In this document: positions 44,905 through 54,445 of the stretch, one piece after another
How the letters are laid out: every line of letters starts with the position of its first letter
Position numbering within the stretch: position 1 is the stretch's first letter
Notes under the pieces: model-generated
What the model saw: only the letters and a program-made list of their open reading frames with translations
Told to the model about the DNA's origin: nothing
Databases searched by the model: none
Made by a program: the position numbers and the translations under genes
Origin: M269 sp964640795
GTDB taxonomy: Bacteria > Pseudomonadota > Gammaproteobacteria > Enterobacterales > Alteromonadaceae
Direction: 5' to 3'
DNA length: 64,000 bases
NCBI GenBank assembly: GCA_964640795.1
Contig: CAZXIN010000023.1
Span: 19,057-83,056 of the forward strand

Positions 44905-44985
44905 ACTCAAAACATACAGCACATCACTTAATAGATTGATATACTGACGTCCTAAATACGATGTTTTAACGAAACGCTCTTGTAC

Positions 44986-45390
44986 ATGAAGCCCATAGAA
45001 TTTAGAGCACATGGAAAGTTCTCTATAGAAAAAGAAGGCAACATTCTTGTTGTCAATGCAGAAGGCCCGGGTAACATCGAGCTAGCAGAAAGCTACCATC
45101 AACAAATTTCAGAGTATCTGACGGAGTTGTCGGGCAAACCTTGGGCTTCTATTAATATCTTCAGCAAGGAATCGTTTTTTACTCCAGATGCTTCCCAAAA
45201 CCTAATCGCTGGGGCGAAGTATGCCAAAGAGATCGGTTTTGTTGCCTGCGCGTTTGTGATCAAAACAGATGAATATCAACACTCACTAAAGTCTTTTTGG
45301 GAAATGATCTACGACAAAGCCAATGTTGAGTATCGTTTTTTTGAAGACGAAGTCACAGCCAAAGCATGGCTAAAAGGCAAGATGCCTTAA
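44986..45390 (+). CDS. Hypothetical protein, SpoIIAA/STAS-like
   Basis: A 134-aa cytosolic protein. The alternating strand/helix pattern (KFSIEKEGNILVVNAEGPGN, ELAESYHQQISEYLTELSGK, YAKEIGFVACAFVIKTDEYQ, YRFFEDEVTAKAWL) resembles SpoIIAA-like/STAS folds, with the typical last helix EDEVTAKAWLKGKM. No catalytic residues are evident. ATG 44986 is chosen; a TTG two codons upstream is possible. It stands alone. The family assignment is structural guesswork. Confidence 0.55.
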   Translation: MKPIEFRAHGKFSIEKEGNILVVNAEGPGNIELAESYHQQISEYLTELSGKPWASINIFSKESFFTPDASQNLIAGAKYAKEIGFVACAFVIKTDEYQHSLKSFWEMIYDKANVEYRFFEDEVTAKAWLKGKMP

Positions 45391-45501
45391 AACGCATTCC
45401 ACCGAGCACACATTTTCATCACTCAAACACTCAGATGCAATCCACCCTTTCCTAGTGCAACTCAGATAATAAGTATCGATAGATCAATTCAATCAATATT
45501 A

Positions 45502-45513
45502 GTCTGTACAGAC
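45502..45513. promoter_or_regulatory. Perfect 12-bp palindrome upstream of esterase/kinase/regulator operon
   Basis: GTCTGTACAGAC is an exact palindrome 26 bp before the esterase ATG, at a position where a regulator could block or assist initiation. No regulator is assigned; LytTR regulators usually bind direct repeats, so the operon's own regulator is not an obvious match. Confidence 0.35.
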
Positions 45514-45538
45514 GAAACGGACACGCCACCTAGGAAGC

Positions 45539-46585
45539 ATGATGTCGAAGTTAGCTATATTACTTGTCATGGTCGTCAATGCGATGACAGCCTTTGCAAA
45601 CGAAAACCAAAACAAAATAACACTCTTCTCACAATATTTGAGTGAACCTCGCGACATACTCGTCCGACTGCCGAAGAACTATGACGCTGAGTCTAATAAG
45701 CAATACCCCGTTCTTTTCACATTAAACGATCAGGATAACTTCTCTTGGGCAAATTATATTGTTGCATTGCAAGCGAGTCGATTCGGCATAGAAGACATGA
45801 TTGTCATTGGGTTGCCACATACTGGACAATACACAAGAGACAACTACCCGTTTCTATCCAAACAAACAACAGACTTAAGCCCTCAAGCTCAAAACTACAC
45901 AAAATTTATCATCGATGAAGCCATACCGCTGATAGATAAGAAATATAGAACCAATCATGGCCGATTCATCATTGGACATTCCCTATCTGGCCTATTCGTC
46001 ACACAGCTATTTATGCAACACCCATCAATGTTTTCCAGCTTTTTCATTCTAAGCCCGTCGTTACATCATGCTCCTCAAATGATTGACTTGCTGGCATCCT
46101 ATTTTGAGAAAAACAAGACCCTGTCAGGCCAAGTATATTTGTCAATAGGGGCATTGGAGCATCAGAAAATTCAGCAAGCTTACTCCAAGATTGAAAAGGT
46201 GTTTAAGGATAAAGCACCACGTCAATTGCGATGGTCAGTCGAATATATGCAACACACCGATCATATGCTTGCAGCTTTCAATGGCACTTATGACGCCTTA
46301 AAATGGGTATACTCAGATTACACCATAATCGACAAAAAACTAGAAAGCATGCAAGTCGATAAGATAATAGAACATTACCAAGATTTTTCTCTTCGCATGA
46401 AATATGAAATAAAACCTCGACTGCGTCACATGATAGGGTTTGCCAAATTCATTGTTAAAGAAACAGGCAATGTCGATGCAGGCATAAGGGTATTAAGCGC
46501 CGCACATCATTTTTATCCAACGTCTTCGGATATTACTGAAACTCTTGAGCAAATGAGTACGAGCTCCAATGGCTTGAAACCATGA
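45539..46585 (+). CDS. Secreted alpha/beta-hydrolase (esterase D-like)
   Basis: A 348-aa exported serine hydrolase of the PF00756-type (esterase D/antigen 85/enterochelin esterase) group. A signal peptide ends about AFA-N (residue 20). The nucleophile Ser lies in FIIGHSLSGLFVTQLF (GHSLSG); the acid is probably later (SIGALEHQK) and the histidine in MQHTDHMLAAF. Length fits. The ribosome site is AGGA, with ATG at 45539 or 45542. It leads an apparent operon with a LytS-like kinase (30 bp gap) and LytTR regulator, so the product may act on a cell-surface or exported signal (inference). Confidence 0.83.
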   Translation: MMSKLAILLVMVVNAMTAFANENQNKITLFSQYLSEPRDILVRLPKNYDAESNKQYPVLFTLNDQDNFSWANYIVALQASRFGIEDMIVIGLPHTGQYTRDNYPFLSKQTTDLSPQAQNYTKFIIDEAIPLIDKKYRTNHGRFIIGHSLSGLFVTQLFMQHPSMFSSFFILSPSLHHAPQMIDLLASYFEKNKTLSGQVYLSIGALEHQKIQQAYSKIEKVFKDKAPRQLRWSVEYMQHTDHMLAAFNGTYDALKWVYSDYTIIDKKLESMQVDKIIEHYQDFSLRMKYEIKPRLRHMIGFAKFIVKETGNVDAGIRVLSAAHHFYPTSSDITETLEQMSTSSNGLKP

Positions 46586-46633
46586 GCTTTATCTTTATAA
46601 CGCTCACAATACAAGATGATTGGAGTTAACACG

Positions 46634-48355
46634 TTGAAGCTCTTTTATTATTTCTTTATTTTGTGTGGAATTGCTAGCTCCAATGCATGGGCTGAGCATG
46701 TTACATATCAAGATAAGAAAATAGACTTATTGTCCTACCCTATTGCCTCTCTCTACATCAACGAATCTCAGTCACTAGTCGATCAAAACCTCGATGTGAG
46801 AGGCGTTTTTATCAATACGCAAAACAAGCAGAGTGTTTGGCTGCTAAAACTAACATTCAATATGGAGCACCCACCGCCAAGAGATGTTTGGTTGCAGTTA
46901 CGGAGCAATGCGAATGCAACTCGGGTAAAAGTAAATCAACAGCTCCTCACTGAAAATGGCAATATTGGACTCTCGCATAAGGAAGAGAAAGGTGGAGTGG
47001 CTATCTTTCAAAAAAGAGTGCCAGATAAATTTCTCAAAAAAGGAATTAACACATTAGAGGTTCAGTTTTCTAATCTCGATAATCCGCAAGGTGTTATTTT
47101 TAGAGACTTAATATTATCCCCCTATGAAGAGCTGCAACAGCATATTGATGTCATGACGTTGGCTCCTGTCTTCTTAGCCGGTATATTTTTAATCTCAACT
47201 TTCATTAATGCAGGTTTGTTCATCGCACTCAATAGAAACCCTACTTTTATACTCTTGGCTTTCACGTTTATGTTGAACTTTGTTTTAGTAACATACGATA
47301 TACTCTACTGGAAAGGTTTGTTGCTAGCGTCTGCTCAGAGCTACTTTTTTCAACAAAAACTTGAGCTAGTGATTTATATTTTCTTACTTGCCGCATTATA
47401 TTTCGAGCTCAAGGCTAATAAGTTACAACTCATCATTCTGGTGCTTTCAGTCACATTAGCTGTATTGATAAGCTACCTTGTAGATAGCTCACCCAATATA
47501 CCAGTTTCCTTAGCACCATTATTGTTTACTCTCATGATAAAAAGACAAGCGCTAACCCTAAATAAGATGCTGTTGATATCGCTGACCTTGATGTTCCTAT
47601 TAAACCTTAGCGACAAGTTCGACTTACTAGATGACATAGCAGGATTGTATGACAATATTTGGGTAACGTCTTTTCTATTCAAGATAGATCACTTTGGTAT
47701 GGTCATCATCGCAATCACTATGCTGTCTACGTCGATAAAAAATATACTTCAACGATCTGAAGCGTTGCAAAGCGCAAAATATCAAATAGAGAAGTTGGAA
47801 TATCAATTCTTACAAAAGCACATTCAGCCGCACTTTTTAATGAATACATTAATGTCGCTACAACAACTGATACGAACAAGCCCAAACATTGCAATTGACG
47901 CCATAGATGACTTAGCGGAGGAATTTAAACTACTAAATGAAATGAGTAAAAAGTCATTGGTAGCGATATCACAAGAAATTAGGATATGCCAAATTCACTT
48001 AAACCTTATGAGCCTACAACAACAAACAAAATACAGTTTAGCTATTGAGGGCGTTAATTATGATGAGCTGATTCCGCCAGCCATTTTGCACACGCTCATT
48101 GAGAATGGTCTAACACACGGATATATTGGCAACGAAGAAGCTAACTTCAAACTCACAAAAACAGTCAATAACCATTGGGTTAGCTATACAGTAACCAATG
48201 ATGGAAAGTCATCAACCTCATCAACGAGCTCTACCGGTACAGGTTTAAAGTACATAGAGTCACGGCTTCAAGAGTGGGCTCCGAACAATTGGCATTTAAC
48301 CTCTCAAGCTATTGAAAGTGGTTGGGAAACGATGATAAGCATAAGAGCACATTGA
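46634..48355 (+). CDS. LytS-type sensor histidine kinase with exported N-terminal domain
   Basis: A protein of about 573 aa. A signal peptide (KLFYYFFILCGIASSNAWA) precedes an exported beta-rich sensor of about 155 residues resembling 7TMR-DISM extracellular domains (WLLKLTFNMEHPPPRDVWLQ), then about six to seven membrane helices, and a His_kinase (PF06580) domain with the phospho-histidine in LQKHIQPHFLMNTLMSLQQL (about His400) and an ATPase part (LIENGLTHGY, GTGLKYIESRL). The chosen TTG has GGAG eight bases upstream; an ATG at 46616, six codons earlier, has none. The downstream LytTR regulator overlaps its stop by one base. Confidence 0.85.
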   Translation: MKLFYYFFILCGIASSNAWAEHVTYQDKKIDLLSYPIASLYINESQSLVDQNLDVRGVFINTQNKQSVWLLKLTFNMEHPPPRDVWLQLRSNANATRVKVNQQLLTENGNIGLSHKEEKGGVAIFQKRVPDKFLKKGINTLEVQFSNLDNPQGVIFRDLILSPYEELQQHIDVMTLAPVFLAGIFLISTFINAGLFIALNRNPTFILLAFTFMLNFVLVTYDILYWKGLLLASAQSYFFQQKLELVIYIFLLAALYFELKANKLQLIILVLSVTLAVLISYLVDSSPNIPVSLAPLLFTLMIKRQALTLNKMLLISLTLMFLLNLSDKFDLLDDIAGLYDNIWVTSFLFKIDHFGMVIIAITMLSTSIKNILQRSEALQSAKYQIEKLEYQFLQKHIQPHFLMNTLMSLQQLIRTSPNIAIDAIDDLAEEFKLLNEMSKKSLVAISQEIRICQIHLNLMSLQQQTKYSLAIEGVNYDELIPPAILHTLIENGLTHGYIGNEEANFKLTKTVNNHWVSYTVTNDGKSSTSSTSSTGTGLKYIESRLQEWAPNNWHLTSQAIESGWETMISIRAH

Positions 48356-49047
48356 TGAACATCCTTGTTGTTGAAGATATTATTTTAGTTGCTCAACGAA
48401 TAGCCGAGCTCATTAACGATCACCTAGACTCACCTAATATCACCCTCTGTCACACATTAACGGACGCCCGCAACAGGATTGAGGAGTCCAGTTATGACTT
48501 GCTGCTATTAGACCTCAATATTAATGGCCTCGACGGTTTCGAGTTACTTAAAACGGCTTCCGCCTATTCGTTTCAAACAATCATTGTCACGGCGACCGCT
48601 GAGAAAGCTGTCGCTGCTTTCGATTATGGCGTTTTAGACTTTGTGACTAAACCTATTACAAAGAGGCGTCTTAACAAAGCACTCGATAGATTCTTGAACG
48701 GCAGAGCGGAACAGCGTGAAAAACTTAGGTTCCTCACGACAAAAGTCGGTCAAAAATTTAAATTTATTCCGATAAAAGACATCGCTTACATACAAGGAGC
48801 AGGAAATTACTCGGAAATATTTACTAACGAAGGTGAAAGTCATCTACACAACAAAAGCTTAGATAAACTCATTATTTTACTTCCAGACGAGTTTACACGT
48901 ATCCACCGCTCATATATTGCGCCACAGTCGAAAATTAAACGGTTAGTTAGCCACGGTTCAGGTAAATATACCGCCGAGCTAATTGGACAAATTTCAATTC
49001 CGGTTAGCAGGCGTGTCTATAACACCGAATACAAAAATAAACCTTAA
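48355..49047 (+). CDS. LytTR-family response regulator
   Basis: A 230-aa regulator. The receiver has all active residues: Asp8, phospho-acceptor Asp53 (DLLLLDLNINGLDGF), Thr79 and Lys99 (FVTKPI). Residues about 130-228 are a LytTR DNA-binding domain (FIPIKDIAYIQGAGNYSEIF, DEFTRIHRSYIAPQSKIKRL, IPVSRRVYN). The ATG overlaps the kinase stop by one base (TGATG), so the pair is coupled. The frame extends 11 codons upstream but that part lies within the kinase gene and is unlike the family. Confidence 0.92.
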   Translation: MNILVVEDIILVAQRIAELINDHLDSPNITLCHTLTDARNRIEESSYDLLLLDLNINGLDGFELLKTASAYSFQTIIVTATAEKAVAAFDYGVLDFVTKPITKRRLNKALDRFLNGRAEQREKLRFLTTKVGQKFKFIPIKDIAYIQGAGNYSEIFTNEGESHLHNKSLDKLIILLPDEFTRIHRSYIAPQSKIKRLVSHGSGKYTAELIGQISIPVSRRVYNTEYKNKP

Positions 49048-49127
49048 GGCTTGTTGATCTTTGTTTTCAATACTGATGTCAACCATGCTGTCCATACCTT
49101 CATTTATTTGATTCCGTCAAACGCCAA

Positions 49128-50210
49128 TCAATTCCGGTTTTTAATTGCCAAAACGTTAGAAGTCAGACTGCTAACAACCAGTATGTTATCAACCTCTATT
49201 GCGCCAGTAGTCACAGGATAAAGCCCACTAGGATCTTGAAGACTCTCGATAACGTCACCTTGTTCGTTTATTTTTACAATGTGTCCATAGGCTTGTGCTT
49301 TTGGCCTCATAAAGCTTGGCAAGCGTTGAACAACTTTACGTATTTCAGGTGAGTCAGACAGCTTGTCTAATGCAGGAGAGCGAGGTGATGCTAAACCTAG
49401 CCAATACCCACCACTTCCGGCTTTAGCAATATTGTCAGGGAAACCAGGTAAATTATCGATAAGTACTTCCAGTTTTCCTTGTTTTTCACCTTCAACCCAA
49501 TAACGCAAAACACGGTAATTACCGGTTTCATTGATCAATATGGATTTCTGATCGTGACTCATTGCAATACCATTCGCGAAACTGAGCCCATCAAGAATCG
49601 TTCTGGCAAACTTAGTCTCGGGGTTATATTCAATCACTCGCCCCGAAAGACTGTGCTCCATCAAATCCAGTAAACTCCCCTCCAATGTTCCGCCGCTTTC
49701 TTGTGCACCAAAACGCGTCGAAGCATCTGAAAAGTAGATTTTCCCTGTACGATTGGAAACATCAACATCATCAGCATAACGAATAACAGCGTCGTTTGCG
49801 GTATTTGCCAAAACACTGATTTCCCCAGTCGGTGTAATAGACAAAAGCCCTAGATAAGCATCTGCAACCAGCAAATTATCAAATTGATCATACTCGATGC
49901 CTAAAGGGCGCCCCTTTGTATCAACCCAAGGTTCAAGTTTTGTTCTCTCTGTATTGAGTTTGGCTATCATGCCCGAATGCAATGAGACAGCGATCCGCCC
50001 ATGACTATCAACCGCAATGTCCTCAGGCCCATAATCACCTTCAATAGGTATCAGTGTGAGTGGCAATAGATCTTCATTTTGGGCAAACTCTCCGACAAAC
50101 CCTTTGTCATGAGGTGCTTGCCAAGCAATAGGTTCAACGGGTATCGGCCATAACAAGAGATAAGCGACAACAATAAAAACAACTTCACCAACAATAATTC
50201 TTTTTTTCAT
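49128..50210 (-). CDS. SMP-30/gluconolactonase or strictosidine-synthase-like protein, membrane anchored
   Basis: A protein of about 360 aa. One N-terminal hydrophobic helix (residues about 5-22) anchors it, with the rest outside. A six-bladed propeller-like sequence follows (GPEDIAVDSHGRIAVSLHSG, GRPLGIEYDQFDNLLVADAY, ADDVDVSNRTGKIYFSDAST and LSFANGIAMSHDQKSILINE), characteristic of the strictosidine synthase/SMP-30 superfamily that includes lactonases. The reaction is unknown. The start is ATG 50210 (AAGGGC in front); the open frame runs 12 codons further upstream but without a ribosome site. It is downstream of radA with a 44-bp gap. Confidence 0.8.
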   Translation of the reverse strand: MKKRIIVGEVVFIVVAYLLLWPIPVEPIAWQAPHDKGFVGEFAQNEDLLPLTLIPIEGDYGPEDIAVDSHGRIAVSLHSGMIAKLNTERTKLEPWVDTKGRPLGIEYDQFDNLLVADAYLGLLSITPTGEISVLANTANDAVIRYADDVDVSNRTGKIYFSDASTRFGAQESGGTLEGSLLDLMEHSLSGRVIEYNPETKFARTILDGLSFANGIAMSHDQKSILINETGNYRVLRYWVEGEKQGKLEVLIDNLPGFPDNIAKAGSGGYWLGLASPRSPALDKLSDSPEIRKVVQRLPSFMRPKAQAYGHIVKINEQGDVIESLQDPSGLYPVTTGAIEVDNILVVSSLTSNVLAIKNRN

Positions 50211-50221
50211 GCCCTTATCTC

Positions 50222-50246
50222 TTATACCAATAGCAATTGATATCAA
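50222..50246. repeat. TATACCAAT-type palindrome
   Basis: TTATACCAATAGCAATTGATATCAA is an imperfect palindrome (ATACCAAT / AATTGATAT) between the radA and SMP-30-like genes, sharing the TATACCAAT word with 40007 and 42706. Confidence 0.35.
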
Positions 50247-50254
50247 CGCTTAAA

Positions 50255-51622
50255 TTACACCACGGCGTCTAGAGCTTCGGATAAGGTCTTAACGGCAGTG
50301 ACCTTCATCCCAGCAATAGGCTGTTTTGGCTTGTTTCCCATCGGTACTATGGCCTGTTTAAAACCATGCTTTGCAGCCTCAGACAAACGCTCAATACCAT
50401 TAGGAATCGGTCGAATTTCTCCTGCCAACCCCACTTCGCCGAATACAATAAGGTCTCGCGATAGTGCATTATTTCTAAAGCTCGAAATCATAGCCAGAAC
50501 TAACGCTAAATCAGCGCCTGTTTCTGTAATACGCACGCCTCCAACGACGTTAGCAAAAACATCTTGATCGTTCATCTGTACATTGCCATGCCTATGCACC
50601 ACGGCGAGCAACATATTAAGCCTATTCTGATCAAGACCAACGGCAACACGCCTAGGGTTTGCCATTTGAGAGTAATCTACTAATGCCTGTAACTCGACAA
50701 GTAACGGCCGAGTCCCTTCCCAGATCACCATAACCACGCTGCCAGGGGCTTGCTCTTCAGAACGACTCAAAAATATTGCAGAAGGGTTGTTCACTTCTTT
50801 TAACCCCCGCTCAGTCATTGCGAACACGCCTAACTCATTCACAGCACCAAAACGATTTTTATGGCTACGCACTGTTCTATAGCGACCATCAGCCTCGCCT
50901 TCAAGCATTAGAGAACAATCTATACAATGTTCCAACACTTTAGGTCCAGCTAGGCTACCATCTTTGGTAACATGACCAACAATAAACATGGCAATATGCT
51001 GTTGTTTGGCAAAACGCGTTAGATAAGCAGCACTTTCTCTAACTTGCGACACACTGCCCGGCGCCGACTGCACGTCAGCAACATGCATGACCTGTATTGA
51101 GTCGATCACCATAATTTTTGGCTGCTCTTTTAGCGCTAAATCGCAGATCGTTTCGATATTGGTTTCTGCTACTAGCTTCAGGTCATTTGAAGGTAACCCA
51201 AGTCGATTAGCCCGCATAGCCACCTGTTGCAGCGACTCTTCTCCAGTAATGTATAACGCATTTTGTTCGTTCGCTAACTGACACATAATTTGCAGTAGCA
51301 AAGTACTTTTACCTGCGCCTGGAGAACCACCGATCAAAATGGCTGAACCAGGTACCACACCGCCACCTAATACGCGATCAAGCTCTTTATAACCTGAACC
51401 AAATCGAGGCAGCGCCTCTAAGTCAATGCTTCCTAAAGTTTGTACCTGTGCATTGGTTTGTCCTGCATAACCTGAACGTTGGCTTTGGTGATTGGTAGCA
51501 GCGGGGCTAACAACAAACTCTGTAATTGTATTCCACGCATGGCAATCATTACATTGACCTTGCCATCGAGCCGACTCAGCACCACAATCTGAGCAAACAT
51601 AAGCTGTTTTTCTTTTTGCCAT
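50255..51622 (-). CDS. radA: DNA repair protein RadA
   Basis: A 455-aa RecA-like helicase/branch-migration factor. The N-terminal zinc finger is Cys10-x2-Cys13 and Cys24-x2-Cys27 (YVCSDCGAESARWQGQCNDC). The Walker A motif GGSPGAGKST spans residues 98-107. The RadA-specific RSHKNRFGAVNELGVF is present, and the C-terminal Lon-like protease domain (VVGGVRITETGADLALVLAM) follows. It starts with ATG and diverges from the PilZ protein gene. Confidence 0.97.
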   Translation of the reverse strand: MAKRKTAYVCSDCGAESARWQGQCNDCHAWNTITEFVVSPAATNHQSQRSGYAGQTNAQVQTLGSIDLEALPRFGSGYKELDRVLGGGVVPGSAILIGGSPGAGKSTLLLQIMCQLANEQNALYITGEESLQQVAMRANRLGLPSNDLKLVAETNIETICDLALKEQPKIMVIDSIQVMHVADVQSAPGSVSQVRESAAYLTRFAKQQHIAMFIVGHVTKDGSLAGPKVLEHCIDCSLMLEGEADGRYRTVRSHKNRFGAVNELGVFAMTERGLKEVNNPSAIFLSRSEEQAPGSVVMVIWEGTRPLLVELQALVDYSQMANPRRVAVGLDQNRLNMLLAVVHRHGNVQMNDQDVFANVVGGVRITETGADLALVLAMISSFRNNALSRDLIVFGEVGLAGEIRPIPNGIERLSEAAKHGFKQAIVPMGNKPKQPIAGMKVTAVKTLSEALDAVV

Positions 51623-51766
51623 ATAATTGGAATGTATGTTTATAATTTATATAGGGAGTATACCTTTAGTCTTTTAAAACCCAACGAGGATTTAATACTA
51701 TTGGTAAGACAAGCAGTGTCATTTAAAAAAACAACCAGAAATCAAACACTATTAGAAATTTTTTCG

Positions 51767-51793
51767 AACAGGTTTTGGACTTTTGGCCGATAA
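51767..51793 (+). promoter_or_regulatory. FliA (sigma-28)-like promoter before the PilZ protein gene
   Basis: AACAGGTT (51767-51774), then an 11-bp spacer, then GCCGATAA (51786-51793), an exact match to the FliA -10 consensus. The -35 octamer matches TAAAGTTT at five of eight positions. It lies about 50 bp before the ATG of the PilZ gene. Confidence 0.6.
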
Positions 51794-51844
51794 AACAACT
51801 AGCAACCACAAATATAACTCTGCTTTTTTCTTAGCGATAACTGA

Positions 51845-54394
51845 ATGAGCCAAGACATAGAACAATATAGTGACATTATAGAACAACTCAAACCGGCGAT
51901 TGGGGAGCCGGATTTTAATCAAGTTCTGTCAACTGTTGCGGCTAACGTGCCTAAACCCAAGCGCTTCCTCATTAAAATGGAGTTGAAACGCCTCGCCAAG
52001 CCATGCAAACAGGTCATTGATCTAAGAGGGCATGTCGATGGCAAATGTTCACCTTACGAATACGAAGACCTAACGCATTATCTTGATGACGTTGCAGTCG
52101 AGGTCTTCGAGCGCCAAATTCGCTCCTTTGGTTCATATACATTAGGCGTAAAAGAAGCCGTCAAAAGAACCGAAAACAACTTTCAAATCATGCACCAAAA
52201 AGAGCAAGAAGAGAAGCTCAAAGAGAATAATGAAGATGTTGAAGAAACGGTAGAGCTTAGCCAAGCATTCCAAGCGAAAAAAGTGCACTTCGCAGATTAT
52301 GCCCAGCGCAGCGAAGAACGCATGAACTTTTCTGTTGCTGTTGAGGTTCATTCAGAAATAGAGAATGCAATAAGCGCAACAACAGTAGACTTGTCTGTCA
52401 AAGGGTTGAAAATAAAACTGCGTAAAAAGCACTTGTTTAGAGCCGGTGAGCGAGTCACCCTCTATTTTAAGGGGTTAGAAAAAGAATATGCGATCGACAA
52501 AAAAGAAGCGATTCCTTATGTTGTTACATTGGTTGACAGAAACCGAGATGATCAGCGGGTCTCATTAAAGCGATTATTCGATACGCCAACAAAAACCTTT
52601 GACGCTTTTTTAGAACGCTTTATTCAAGGTAATAAACGCCGATATAAACTCAACATAGACAACACCATAGACGCCATACAGACCAAAGGCTACGAGCAAT
52701 ACTATATACCTCATTTCACCTCTATACCGGTGTATATTGGTAAGGAAGAAGATAAGTATATCCCTCGCTACGCACTAACGAATGATTCAAATCAGGAACC
52801 TATTTATTTCTGGGTTGATGAAGAACATCATTTGAGATTGGGTTATTTGTTTTCAGACGAGAGAATAAAAGCCTTGCTCGATAAACCAGAAGGCGAGCAA
52901 CAAACTTATGTGTATTGTTTTAATCATATAAAAGATGGCAAAAGTTACTATTACTCGGCAACAATAGAAGAGCTTCAAAAAAACCCGACGCTAAGACAGG
53001 CCTATTTAGCTTATGCTAGCAGAAAAGCTAGTTGGAGAGTTTATAAGCTGCAACTGACTGATATGTTGCCAGAGCAATCTCATTTACCTTTGTCGCTACC
53101 AGACTCTGTCAATGAAGCCGTGAGAAGGCAAAACCAACCACCAGCACCGAGGTTAATGTCTCGATTAAAAAACCTTTCTTTAATCGCATTACTGACTGAC
53201 ATTACCTCAGATATAGGCGCTAAAGCCTATCACCGGTTAAAGCTCGAACGCAGTTTAGTGTCACAACTTCAAGCCTTTGGCCACCCACGGAATAAACCAC
53301 CAGAGAATATTGGGCTATATCGATTCAAGTATAAGAATTTTAGACGTGAAACACGTTTTCAATTGAGAACAGAAGTTAACTTAAGGTTAGGTGATGTCGA
53401 GTTCCAAGGCGTCACCGAAGACATTTCCCTGCATGGATTAAAAATAGAACTCTATAAATTATACCCAGAGATAAAGCACTCTCGACTACATGTGAGTTTC
53501 CCCAAGCTACAGGCAATGACGAAAAACCATATTTTGAAAGATATTCCATATTTTGTTGCCAACGTAAGTAGCGGTAGGAATGTGCTCAATTTATCTTCCA
53601 TTGAAGAGGATGGAACACCGACTGCTACGGCATTCTTTGAAGAGCTATTCAAGAATAATAGAGACAGGCTTAAAACAGATAGGATCGAAGAAGATGTGCC
53701 GGGTATAGGCGAAGCTATGCGAAACATCTATGCCTCTAACTTGCTAAATACACCTATCTTTATAAGAAAAGATGGTATCAACTTTATACCGGATGCCGCC
53801 GCTGTACCTAAAAAGCATGACTCATTAAAACCATTGCTCGAATACAAAGCAGCTAACGGTCATGCGAACCTGTATCCACTCTATAGTGCCCCAGGAATTC
53901 AGCAAGACTTTATTCGTAACATCCTAAGAAAGTTAAAAACCAACAGCAAACCTATTATGGAAGAGCTTTTTATTGCATTTGATCCAAGCCAAGATGATAT
54001 AAAATCAGCTATAAAGAGCCAATTCACTGATCAATTCCTCAATTTTGCTGAATGTCGGCAATTCATTACTAAAGCGCTAGGCGCAGGAAAGTTTTATGCT
54101 GTCAAAGTGTTCATCGCGCGAACAGGAAGGCCTGATACAGACTTACTGCGTGCCGAGATGAAATACGTGGGTGCATACGCTTCGCATCGAGCCAAAACAT
54201 TGGAAGAACACTTATGGAGCATTGCAGGCGTAGGCGATATTATTAATATCACCGAAGAAGTGATGACACGTTACGGCTTTCTTCGCGAACATATAGATAT
54301 CAATCAAAACAAACTCACTGCTCCGACAAAAGTTACAGCTGGACTGCCAACTAAGAAACAAAAAGCGAAAGCGCCTGAACCGAATCTATCTTAA
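51845..54394 (+). CDS. Two-PilZ-domain cyclic-di-GMP receptor, PlzD-like
   Basis: An 849-aa cytosolic protein with two PilZ domains. Each has the ligand motif pair: RSEER (Arg155-Arg159) with DLSVKG (Asp182-Gly187), and RRETR (Arg500-Arg504) with DISLHG (Asp526-Gly531). Both should bind cyclic di-GMP. About 450 residues of unassigned mixed fold lie between and after them. The radA-PilZ gene-serB order matches the PlzD locus of Vibrio cholerae. The FliA-like promoter suggests expression with the flagellum. A hairpin terminator follows. Ordinary PilZ proteins are far shorter. Confidence 0.85.
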   Translation: MSQDIEQYSDIIEQLKPAIGEPDFNQVLSTVAANVPKPKRFLIKMELKRLAKPCKQVIDLRGHVDGKCSPYEYEDLTHYLDDVAVEVFERQIRSFGSYTLGVKEAVKRTENNFQIMHQKEQEEKLKENNEDVEETVELSQAFQAKKVHFADYAQRSEERMNFSVAVEVHSEIENAISATTVDLSVKGLKIKLRKKHLFRAGERVTLYFKGLEKEYAIDKKEAIPYVVTLVDRNRDDQRVSLKRLFDTPTKTFDAFLERFIQGNKRRYKLNIDNTIDAIQTKGYEQYYIPHFTSIPVYIGKEEDKYIPRYALTNDSNQEPIYFWVDEEHHLRLGYLFSDERIKALLDKPEGEQQTYVYCFNHIKDGKSYYYSATIEELQKNPTLRQAYLAYASRKASWRVYKLQLTDMLPEQSHLPLSLPDSVNEAVRRQNQPPAPRLMSRLKNLSLIALLTDITSDIGAKAYHRLKLERSLVSQLQAFGHPRNKPPENIGLYRFKYKNFRRETRFQLRTEVNLRLGDVEFQGVTEDISLHGLKIELYKLYPEIKHSRLHVSFPKLQAMTKNHILKDIPYFVANVSSGRNVLNLSSIEEDGTPTATAFFEELFKNNRDRLKTDRIEEDVPGIGEAMRNIYASNLLNTPIFIRKDGINFIPDAAAVPKKHDSLKPLLEYKAANGHANLYPLYSAPGIQQDFIRNILRKLKTNSKPIMEELFIAFDPSQDDIKSAIKSQFTDQFLNFAECRQFITKALGAGKFYAVKVFIARTGRPDTDLLRAEMKYVGAYASHRAKTLEEHLWSIAGVGDIINITEEVMTRYGFLREHIDINQNKLTAPTKVTAGLPTKKQKAKAPEPNLS

Positions 54395-54432
54395 GATGAA
54401 TAAAGCGACTAATAGGTAGCTTTATTCATCTT
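54393..54432. terminator. Hairpin between the PilZ gene and serB
   Basis: A perfect 14-bp stem (AAGATGAATAAAGC at 54393-54406 with GCTTTATTCATCTT at 54419-54432) lies between these convergent genes, overlapping the PilZ stop codon. There is no T-tract, so intrinsic termination is uncertain. Confidence 0.5.
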
Positions 54433-54445
54433 GACTGAACATAGA

